This document shows positions 55,321 through 64,000 of a stretch of DNA of 64,000 nucleotides, piece after piece. Below the pieces are notes generated by a model, which was given only the letters and a program-made list of their open reading frames with translations, was not told the DNA's origin and made no database searches. Within the stretch, counting starts at the first letter, position 1; every line of letters starts with the position of its first letter. The position numbers and the translations under genes are program-made. Source of the DNA: Prorocentrum cordatum. Its lineage: Eukaryota; Sar; Dinophyceae; Prorocentrales; Prorocentraceae. The stretch covers positions 96,740 through 160,739 of the forward strand of contig CAUYUJ010020255.1 of assembly GCA_963575745.1 (NCBI GenBank). The letters run 5' to 3'.

Positions 55321-55879
55321 AGCGCTTTCTCTCCCTCCTCCTCCGCCTCGTCCCTCTCCCGCTCCCACCACAAGGAGGATGTACAAGGAGGCGGGAGGAA
55401 GGAGGAACAGGGGAGATATGCGGGGGCAGGCGGAAACACACCTGAAAAACACGACTGTCGGCATGCTTCGCTAGAGTTGCTGTTTTGAGATGGGCTGGTG
55501 GGGATACGCGAAGCGTGAAGAATTCCTTCGTAAATGCTGAGAACGTTTCTCAGGGGGAACCATGCTTGAGCAAGTCGTGGGGGTGCCTCGAGCGAGAGTG
55601 GTCGAGAGTGCGAAGGCAGGAGAAGAGGAGGAGCGAGAAGGAGAAGGAGGAAGAGGATGAGGAAACAGACGGGGACCGTCGCACGGCTTCGGTCAGGGCT
55701 CGACTCCGCTAGGGCTGCGGCTCGAGCGCTTGAATGACAGCTCTGGGCGCTGCCTGCCTGATGGGGATCGGGCTTGGTATACCACGTGGCCCCTCTTTGA
55801 GCTCTTCGGGTGCCACCCACTGATAAAAAGGAATATGCCAACACAAATCGGCTGAAGGAACAGGACGGGGATACTGAGG

Positions 55880-56215
55880 AATGGCAGGAGGAGAGGAGGA
55901 GAAAGAGGAGGAGGAGAAATACGAGGACGAGGATGAGGAGAAGGAGGAGGAGCATTGCGAGGAGGTGGAGGAGGACCAGGAAGAGGAGAAGGAACAACGC
56001 GAAGAGAATGGGAACGAGGAGCACGAGGACCAGTACGAGGAACACAATAACAAGCACGGCGAGCAGGAGGCGGAGGAGCAGGAAACGAAAAAGGAGAAGC
56101 AGGATGGCGATAAGGAGGGCGAGGATGAGGACGTGGACGTGGACGAGGATGACGATGAGGAGGAGGAGGAGGAGGAGGAGGAGGAGGAGGAGGAGGAGGA
56201 GGAGGAGGACGACGA
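55880..56215. repeat. GAG/GGA-rich acidic-codon tract
   Basis: Degenerate GAGGA with a pure GGA run at 56158-56207. The Glu-rich frame across it is not supported as a gene. Confidence 0.8.
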
Positions 56216-56287
56216 TAGCGAGAAGCCCGACGACGACGCCGAATGCGCAGGCGGAGCAGCCTGAGGACTGGACGAGTTTTTCGCGAT

Positions 56288-56400
56288 CGACGCGTGAGCA
56301 CCCCGAGGAGCCGCCGTGGCTCAAACAGCTCGGCGACGACGCCGAAGGCGCAGCCGCCTCCGACGACGCCGCCAAGGCGGCTCCACGGGGTGCTCACGCG
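56288..56400. repeat. Inverted repeat GACGCGTGAGCACCCCG
   Basis: Arms of about 33 nt (56288-56320 and 56366-56398) are complementary apart from a few mismatches. A third partial copy of the GAGGAGCCGCC(G/T)TGGCTCA word is at 56455-56475. Confidence 0.75.
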
Positions 56401-56996
56401 TCCTCTCCGAAGGCGACAACGACGGAAGGCTCGACGAGGACGCGCGAAAGCTCCGAGGAGCCGCCTTGGCTCAGCAAAATGCTGCTGGGGGGCGCTGGGC
56501 TTTGGCTACGGTTCAACGACTTCGGCTTCTTGGGTGCGTGCGTTTTCGGGGTCCTCTCGGGGCCCCCTCTGGGGCCGTGCCGGGGGCCTCTGGGACAATC
56601 CTGGCGCCACCTGTGGCCGTCTTTATCTGTCCTGGTCGTCTGGGGGCTGTTCTGGTGTCCTCTTGGGGCCATCTTGGGCCTCTCTGGGCCACTGAGGGGC
56701 TGTCTGAGGCCGTCTGGAGGACTCTGACAAGGGGGCGGGGGTGTTCGAAGCCGTCATGGGAACATTGGGGGAGGCGCGATGGCGTGATAATGACCCCCTT
56801 TCCCCCCTTCCAGATCTCATGGGAGAGGGCCCGATATGGTTCGAAGACTCTTGGTTGTCTCTTGGGGTCTCTGTGTTCTCGAGGCCCTTTTGGAAGCATG
56901 TTTGGCCCTCGTGGTAAGCTCTCAGGGCCTCTTGGGCGTTTCTGGGGGGTTTCTGAGGGCCTCTTGGGGGGCCAGCTGGTTGTCCCAGCTACTTCG

Positions 56997-57042
56997 GGGC
57001 ATCTCTTGGGGCGCTATTGCAAGAGCGCCCCAAGAGATGCCC
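56997..57042. repeat. Perfect 19-bp hairpin
   Basis: GGGCATCTCTTGGGGCGCT (56997-57015) and its exact complement (57024-57042) flank an 8-nt loop ATTGCAAG. It lies within an inverted-orientation GGCCTCTTGGGG repeat block (56550-57180). Confidence 0.9.
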
Positions 57043-57379
57043 TCAAGAGAGCCCAGAAGTGGCCCCATGGGGGCGCGTTGGGCCATCTAGGGGCTCTTGT
57101 GGGCCATCTTGTGGCCCTCCTCGGGGCCTCTTCGACCGTCTTGGGGCGATCTTGGGTGACTGTTAAGTTTTTTGGGGGCGTCTGGAGGCTCCCGGCCCGC
57201 TCCAGCCCCGGCCCTGGCCCAGGTCCGGGCCCCAGCGCCCTCCAAATCTAACTATATCTATGTGGCCCCCCAGATGCCCAAGATGCCGAATCTAGCTTCA
57301 AAACAGCGAACGAAGCCTGGAAGTCGCCCCAGGAAGGCTCCAAGACGCCCCGAATGGTCCTGATGGGCAACCGGCGTCG

Positions 57380-58900
57380 TCGTCAACATCGCCAACGTAC
57401 TCGTCATTATCTCCCTCCTTCTCCTCCTCATGATCGCCACGCTCTATTCGCCCCTGCCCTTCCTTCGTGCCCCCCCGCGACCCTGCTCGCCTCGTTCTCC
57501 TCCTATTCATTCCCCCCCTGTGCTCCTACTCCTCCTCATCCGCCTCTTCCTCCTGTCCCCCTCTTCATCTTCCTCCCCATGCTCCGCGCCCTCTCAGGGT
57601 CGGCGGCATCGGCCGTAAGGCTTTCGCAATAAAAACTCGAGAATGCCAGCATGAGTAGAACACTTGAGCGAAATCAATGATGTTTGCCTCTTGGCGCCCT
57701 CTTGAAAGTCCTCCGGGTGCCTTCTCGAAATGTCCGGCCGTCTGGACGGTCCGGGAACCTTCCGGGGCCGTCTGGAGGCAATCTAGGGCTGTCAACGAGC
57801 GTTTCGGGAGCCCTCAGCGAGACCCATCTAGGGCCTAGGGGAAGACCCCAGGAAAGCCTGGGCATCTTGTGGGGCTGTCTGGGACCGTCTTCTGGGCTCT
57901 GGATAAAGGGTGTTGGCATACCAGCACCCCCTGCAGATTTGCCCATGTTCGTGTACGCGTGCAATCTTATCAGATAAAAGAGTGCTCGACATGGAAAGAT
58001 CTCGACCAGAACAGATACACCGCAAATCTGCATTATGAAAATTTCAACAAATACTTTAAAACACCTTGTCGTCAAGACAATTAGCTAGTACATACGAGAA
58101 TGTGCCATCCAACCGCCATGCGATCCTGGCCGCCATCATTATCACAATCGTGGTGAATCTGATTATCACGTTGATTTGGGGGGACGCCAGATTATCATGG
58201 CGCCGTCAGTGAAGAGGGAGGCGGGGCGGGATGGCATCTGAGGCGCCAGAGCAGATGGATGCGTTTCCTCGGCGTGGGACAGCACAAAGGAAGTCGAGTG
58301 CGAGATGCTGTCTGTGTCTGTCTGTCTCTCTGTCCTTTTCCTGTATCTATATACATACATGTACATGTATAACCCCTTCCCTCCCCGTCCCTCCCTCCCT
58401 ACCCCCATGCCCTCTCCTCTTCCATCCCCTTTTCTTCCTCTCCACGCCTCCCCTCCTCATCATCTGTCCTAACCCTTTGTGTCTGTATGTGTGTGTGTGT
58501 GTGTCATGTGGGCGTGTCCTGGCTGCCGCGCCTCAAGTCACTGCGGCTCCCGTACCCTGGACCCGTGGCACCATGGACGACCACGGCTTGGGCCACTCGC
58601 TCCTGCTACCTGTTCGATGGCACAACGTTGCACCTCGGCTCAGCGTTACTCTCCACTCTCCCTGGTCTCTGACGCTGCTTGGGTGCAAGGCGCGTCACCT
58701 CTCGCCGCCAACTCGAGGCTGGTGTATATGATGAGCCGTGGACGGCAGCACCAATCACAGCATTTTGCTTCTGCCGGTACTTCGCCACCGGGTTCCTGGA
58801 CAAGGCGCGCCTTTGCAAGCACGTCGATTTCGGCACCGCCTGATCCCGAGGCTTTGCCTCCACCCGGCCTCGCCCTGAGGCTGCCCTCCCCCCTTCCTCC
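57380..58900. other. No supported gene; C/T-rich and mixed DNA
   Basis: CTCCTC-rich at 57410-57590, inverted AAGAGGCCCC-type words at 57690-57930, CCCTCC-rich and (GT)n at 58375-58505. No coding signature recognised. Confidence 0.4.
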
Positions 58901-59088
58901 CCCTCTTTGTTAATTCAAGCTTCGGGCGGCCCGCTTAGCTTTGACCGGAAAAGGTGTGCTCTCGACCCGCGAATCAAAAAAGTGTGTGTGTGTGTCATGT
59001 GTTTCCGCATCGGCGTGGGGCCTTGAATCCTCCAAACCCCGTGTCCGCATTCAGAACGTTCTGTTCTGCCTCTCCCCCCTTCCCTCCC

Positions 59089-59202
59089 TCATTTGGCCTC
59101 GGCGTCGAGCTCGCCGCCCCGCTCCTTGAGCTTGGCGATCTGCGCCAGCTTCTTCTTGATCGCCTTCAGCCTCTTGTCCGCCTCCAGCGGGGATGGGCCC
59201 AG
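59089..59202 (-). CDS. Terminal exon, eIF2A/PYM-like basic helix
   Basis: After an acceptor-like GAGCAG the frame reads LGPSPLEADKRLKAIKKKLA, then QIAKLKERGGELDAEAK and TGA at 59089. The KR.LK.IKKKL.QI..LKE pattern resembles the C-terminal helix of eIF2A, or that of the exon-junction disassembly factor PYM. Upstream is a GA-rich tract (minus strand) that merges into the duplicated block at 59290, so further exons were not found. Very short, so the family call is weak. Confidence 0.3.
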   Translation of the reverse strand: MGPSPLEADKRLKAIKKKLAQIAKLKERGGELDAEAK

Positions 59203-59284
59203 CTGCTCCTCTTGCTCCTCTTGCTCCTCTTGCTCCTCCTCCTCCTCCTCGTCCTTCTCCTCCTCCTCCATTCCTTCTCCTTGT

Positions 59285-60060
59285 ACATAACTTCTCCCTG
59301 TCGCACCCCGAGGCCAGTTTTTTGGGCGGGCCGGGCGTTTCGCCTGAGACGTCCTCACCATCTATGGCTCTGAAGGTGAAAAAGTAACAACACATAGATG
59401 GATGGCGGGTTGTTTTCAAAATGTGGTTTTCGCCTAAGCGCCGCGCGCATTTCGTTTCAACCTGTGCAAGGGCTTCACGGATTGAGGCGGGTCGTTTTCA
59501 AAATGTGGCTCTCGCCTTAGCGCCGCGCACATTCGTATTCAACATTTGCAAGAGTTTCACGGATTGAGGGCGGGTGATTTTCAACATGTGGCTCTCGCCT
59601 CAGCGCCGCGCACATTCGTTTTAAAGCAATTGCAAGAGCTTCACGGATTGAGGACGGTTCCTATTCAATGTGTGGATTTCGCTTTAGCGCCGCGTGTACT
59701 AGTTAAAAAAATTGCAGAAAGGTTTCGCGGATTCCCAGGATCAACGTACCAGAAACAGTGTTTTGAAAGGATTCAGGATTATGCAGGTGCAACAATTATG
59801 TTGATTCGCGGTGTTGAAGTTCCAACAATGGCTTTCTGGCAAGATTCCAGATTGTCAAGACGCAGCAGTCAGGTTGATACGTGGCGTTGAAATCCCGAAA
59901 ACAATGTTTTGGCATGCTTTAGGATCTTCGAACGGCTGTCTTCCAACCAGGCAGCTCCTTCAATGGAAATGAACCGTTATAGGGGCCTCTGAAGGAGGGA
60001 GCTTGGAGGGATGACTAATTCCGACATCGTTGATGACTTGTGGGTTTACACTAGTCCTCC
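59285..60060 (+). repeat. Segmental duplication with about 80-nt tandem units, copy 1
   Basis: Begins CTGTCGCACCCCGAGGCCAG, includes three or four units of GTTTTCAAAATGTGGCTCTC, then GCCTTAGCGCCGCGCACATTC, and ends AATGAACCGTTATAGGGGCC, then TTGTGGGTTTACACTAGTCC. The counterpart is 62945-63805. Confidence 0.9.
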
Positions 60061-60436
60061 GCCTCCTCCTCGCAGCGCCGTCGGGCATCCCCAGTCCGCG
60101 CCGCCGCGCCCCCGCGCGCGCGCCAGGCGCGCCGCGGGCTGGAGGGGCGGGGGTCCCCTTGGTCCACTGGGGGGCGAGGGAAAAGCCACCTGCCCGCCCT
60201 CTATCCTAAAACCCTCCGAAGGACGAGACGGATTGGGAGGAACGGCCGGGCCGTTCGATGATGCCTGCAGCGCTAGATTGCGGTAGACGTGGTATCTTGC
60301 GTGTAACAATACGCTGTCGTGCGTTATCTTCTCTGGATTCAGGCAGGCAAGTCTCGCCTGGAGTTTTATGACAGCATTTGGATTTAGGCCATGCGAAAGG
60401 CCGCCTCGACGCCGAGGACACGCTCGAAGTAGGCGG

Positions 60437-62520
60437 CTACGCCTGGCTGTCTTTCGGCGGCTGCCAGGTCTTACATGTTTTGGAACACCATCTCGATGTG
60501 CATCGGGTCCTGGTAGCTGTGCTTGTGATCCTCCTGCTGGAACGCACGCCCGAACGCCCGGTCATTCGACCCACGGGCTCTGGGCACGTTGTCCTGACAA
60601 GGACGTACTCCGAGCCTGCCTTGAATACCCAGCTGCCTGCTGTCTGCTGACTCATCATGAAGCCCAAGTGTACCGTCCCGCCCGTTGACTGGCGGGCGAA
60701 TTTTGACGCCGACGAGGCGCGCGGCAACGCCGGGGGCGCTGCCATGTTGCTGCAGCCCATCGCTGTCAGGCTGAAGCCCTGCACCTCCTGGTGGTCGTCG
60801 AAGCTCAGTTGGAGGTCTTCGTGACCCTGCTTGCGGCCCTCGAAGCTGTGCCTGTGGTCCTCGTAGTTGAGCTGGTGGCCGTCGTAAGTCGGTTGGAAGC
60901 TCTGGTAGCTAAGCAGGTGGCCTGGGTAGCTCTGCCAATCGCTGCCGTAGCTCAGGTTGTGGTCCTCGTAGCCCGACATGTGACCCTCGTGGTACCGCGT
61001 GTGGTCCTCGTAGCTCAGCCAGTTGCCCTTGAAGCTCCGCTGGTGGCTCTTGTACCTCAGCTGGTGGTCCTCGTTGTCCTGCTCTTGCTCCTCGTAATTC
61101 AACCTGTGGCCCTCGTAGCTGAGCCGGTGATCCTCGTACGTAGCTTTGCTGGTGGTTCTGGTAGCTCAGCAAGTGGCCCTGGTGCCTCTCCTGGTGCTTC
61201 TCGTGGCTCAGCTGGAGGTCCTCGTAGCCATGCCCGTGGCTCTCGTAGCTGTGCTGGTGGTCTTCGTTGCTTAACTTGTGGCCATCGTAGGTCTGTTGAA
61301 AGCTCGGGTAGTTTAGCAAATGGCCTGGGTAGCTCTGCAAATTGGCTCCCGTAGATCAGGTCGTGGTCCTCGTAGCCTGGCTTGTGGCCTTCGTAGCTCA
61401 CCGAGTTGTCCTTGTAGCTCTGCTGGTGGCTCTTGTAGCCCAGCGGGGGACCCTGGTGCCTCTCCTGGTGCCCCTCATGACTCAGCTGGAGGCCCTCGTA
61501 GCCGTGCTTGTGGCCCTCGTAGCTGTGCTTGTACTCCCTGCTTGTGGCACACGTAGCTGAGCTGGTTGCCCTCGTTGCTTGTGGCCCTTGTAGCCCAGCA
61601 GGTGGCCCTGGTACCCTTCCTGGTGCCTCTCGTGGCTCAGGTGGAAGTCCTCGTAGTTCAACTGGTGGCCTTCGTAGATCAGTTGAAAGCTCGGGAAGTT
61701 CAGCGGGTGGCCCAAGGAGCTCTGCTAGTGGCTCCCGTGACTCGAGTTGTGGTCCTCGTAGCCCTGCGCGTGGTCGTCACAGCGCAGCCTGTGGTCCTCG
61801 TAGCTCAGCAGGTTGCCCTTGAAGCTCTGGCGGTTGTACCAACATTTCAGAGGGTGGTCCTGGTGCCTCTCGTGACCATTGTGGCCGCACTTGTAATCCA
61901 GGTAGTCCAGCTGCTCGGCCGGTGACCCTCGTGACTCTGCTGGTGGCCCTCGTGGCTCAGCGCGCGCTTCTGGTATAGCCCAATCCTGTGGTCCTCGTTG
62001 CTTTGCCGGTGGCCTTCGTAGCTGAGAACGTGGGCCTTGAAGCTCCGTGTCGTTCATTTCTTTCAGGCCGTGCTCCTCGTAGTCCTCATCCTCGTCTACT
62101 TTGTTGGTCTCCTCTTCGTTTGCCTCCTTCTTGGTCTCCTCCTCGTCGGGTCCTTTCTCCTTCCCGCGGTCGAAATCGGACACGTCAGTTGCCGGGTCGC
62201 AATGCTCCGCGCTCCAGTTGTCGGGTGGTGGTCTTCGAGGCTGAATTTGTGCATCTCGTAGCTCTGTTTCAAGCCCTCGTAGGTCTGGTAGCAAGGTGAG
62301 GAATTCGTACGCGGCGTATTCGTCGTAGCAGTTGTACTCGCCGCGCCCGTAATATGCGTCGTAGTCGTAGCTGTCGATACCGGCGCGGTCGCTGTCCACT
62401 GGTACCTCCACGACGTCGATGATGGTGGCGTATTTGGTGTCGTAATGGTCGTAGTTCTCGTCCTCGGGCTGCCTATTACGCAGCTGATGATCGTACATGG
62501 GCTGCCTGCTACGCAGCTCG
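60437..62520 (-). CDS. 7-residue His/Tyr/Asp repeat protein, frame-broken
   Basis: On the minus strand a 21-nt tandem repeat encodes 7-residue units such as LNYEDHR, LSYQSFQ, PTYDGHQ and LSFDDHQ. Runs appear at 61805-61725, 61715-61560, 61340-61130 and 61102-60790 in different frames, so indels or introns separate them. Upstream (about 62498-62040) is a distinct acidic Tyr-rich segment (DNYDHYDTK-like, SYDYDAYYGRGEYNCYDEYA) and a KEKGPDEEETKKEANEEET stretch. Family unknown; it could be an extracellular or scaffold repeat protein. The repeat could also be a non-coding minisatellite. Confidence 0.4.
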
Positions 62521-62539
62521 TTCTCGAACCGGGGTCACC

Positions 62540-62815
62540 TGGTGCGCAGCTCTTCCTCGGGCTGCTTGTTACGCAGCGCGTCGTAAGTATAATGCGGCAT
62601 GGCCCGTCCTGCAATGGGCGCCGTCCTGAGAACGGTCATGGCGATGGTCGTGATGTCGTTGAGGTGTGGTTTCGGCCTGTGTCGGGCGATGTCGCCCGTC
62701 CTCTTGAGAAGTGCATCCGCACTTGGTCTCGGGATGGTTGCCAATAAATCACCACGCGAATGGGTGACCTCGTAAGCCTTAGTGATGTTCTTCAGGGTGA
62801 TTAGCACGCGGCCCG
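62540..62815 (-). CDS. Probable 5' exon of the repeat protein
   Basis: The minus frame reads VLITLKNITKAYEVTHSRGD, then LLATIPRPSADALLKRTGDI and MPHYTYDALRNKQPEEEL before a stop at about 62535. The following DNA repeats the LR(N/S)(K/R)QP word (ENELRSRQP, DHQLRNRQP) in another frame, linking it to the downstream acidic segment. Composition is not low-complexity, which supports coding. No domain recognised. Confidence 0.35.
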
Positions 62816-62944
62816 CCTCCCATGGCGCGGCGGCGCGCTGAGGCTGGCGCCCCCGCGGGCGGCCGCGCGCGCGGGGCGTGGCGCCCAGGGGCGAGCGCGG
62901 GAGATAGAATTCCCGCAAACGGCCTTCCTCCTCCACTCCCATTC

Positions 62945-63805
62945 CTTATGAACAATTTCTCTCTGTCGCACCCTGGGGCCAGTTTTTAAAGCGGGCCGGG
63001 CGTTTTGCTTGAGACTTCCTCACCTCTGATGGCACTGAAGCTTAAAGTGTGCAGCAGTTTCACAGATGGAGGTCGGGTGGTTTTCAACATGTGGCTCTCG
63101 CCTTCGCTCTGCGCACATTCGCTGTAAACAAATGTAAGAACTTCACGGATAGAGGGCGGATGGTTTTCCAAATGTGGCTCTCGCCTTAGCACCGCGCACA
63201 TTTATTTTAAACATTTGCAAGAGTTTCACGGATTGAGGGCGTATGGTTTTCAAAATGTCTTAGCGCCGCACGCATTCGTTTTGAACATTTGTACATGTTT
63301 CACGGATTGAAAGCGGCTGGTTTTCAAAATGTGGCTCTCGCCTTAGCGCCGCGAGCATTCGTTTGAAGTATTTGCCAGAGTTTCACAGGTTGCGGTGGGC
63401 TCCTTTTCAAAATGTGGCTCTCGCCTTAGCTCCGCGCACGTCCATTTATAAAATTTGCAAGAGTTTCACGGATTCCCATGATCAAAACACCAGGAATTGT
63501 GTTTGAAGGATTCAAACATATCATGGTGCATCAGATACGTTGATTCGCGGTGTTGAAGTTCCAGGAATGGCGTTCTGGCACGATTTAGGATCGCCAAAAC
63601 ACAACAATCAAGTTGATCAGTGGCGTTGGAATCCCAAGAACAATGTTTTGGCATGCTTTATGGGGTCTTCACACGATTATTTTCCAACTTTCAGTTTTCT
63701 CAGCTGAAATGAACCGTTGTAGGGGTCTGTGAAGAGGCAGCTTGGAGGGAGGGTTTATTCCACCATCGATGCTGACTCTTGGGTTTACACTGGTCCCTCC
63801 TCCTC
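62945..63805 (+). repeat. Segmental duplication with about 80-nt tandem units, copy 2
   Basis: Matches 59285-60060 from CTCTGTCGCACCCTGGGGCC to TTGGGTTTACACTGGTCCC. It has about six tandem units (TTCACGGATT spaced about 80 nt) against three or four in copy 1. Confidence 0.9.
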
Positions 63806-64000
63806 CTCCTCCTCTTCTTTCTCCTCCTCCTCCTCATGATCCTCCTCCTCTTTAGCCGCCTCCTCCTCCTCCTCATTATCCTCCTCCTCCTACTCCTTGT
63901 CCTCCTCGTCCTCTTCGTCCTCATCCTCCTCCTTGTCCTCGTCCTCGTCCTCCTCTCCTTCCTCCTCCTCCTCCTCCTCCTCCTCCTTCCTCCTCCTCCT
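63800..64000. repeat. CTC-rich microsatellite
   Basis: (CCT)n/(CTC)n tract running to the end of the window. Confidence 0.9.

Overview
This window looks like nuclear DNA of a dinoflagellate, probably a symbiodiniacean or a relative. The best evidence is a ribosomal protein uL22 (RPL17) gene at 26588-27499. It has GC-AG introns with AG|G acceptors, and a degenerate copy of the dinoflagellate spliced-leader sequence lies upstream of its ATG. Other support is the high GC content, the very large amount of trinucleotide and minisatellite DNA, and sparse genes surrounded by LINE, DDE-transposon and MITE sequence. Most long open frames in the low-complexity tracts are artefacts and are not annotated as genes.

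Layout. 0-4 kb: GC-rich, coding-like DNA on the minus strand that I cannot identify. 4-7 kb: microsatellites, a TIR element and short foldbacks. 6.9-7.4 kb and 15.9-16.3 kb (minus): the C-terminal and N-terminal parts of what appears to be one TMEM33/Pom33-like ER membrane protein, separated by about 8.5 kb of repeats and MITEs. 17.2-20.7 kb: two related minisatellite arrays lying between the two halves of a TIR element whose compact version sits at 5.2 kb. 20.7-26 kb: GGA tracts and 18-, 42- and 12-nt tandem repeats. 26.6-27.6 kb (minus): RPL17. 29.0-29.4 kb: a second copy of the element that forms RPL17 intron 2, plus another TIR element.

30.6-39.7 kb (minus): an apparently intact two-ORF LINE. 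ORF1 (1087 aa) is a Cys-motif/coiled-coil protein. ORF2 (1943 aa) has the unusual order RNase H, APE endonuclease, reverse transcriptase, zinc fingers. 40.7-48.9 kb: a degraded DDE-type transposon locus with a multi-exon, frameshifted transposase on the minus strand and two inward-facing 379/380-aa ORFs in long inverted arms. A 188-bp TA-flanked MITE has landed in the stop codon of one of those ORFs. 49.8-51.1 kb: an inverted copy of the satellite family seen at 19-20 kb.

51-64 kb: low-complexity DNA, two segmental duplications, several perfect hairpins, a small terminal exon at 59.1 kb, and a minus-strand repeat-protein gene (60.4-62.8 kb) built from 7-residue His/Tyr/Asp repeats.

Only RPL17, the TMEM33-like exons, the LINE and the transposon ORFs carry recognisable protein signatures. 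Exon boundaries are inferred from reading frame, splice dinucleotides and homology; no transcript evidence was available.
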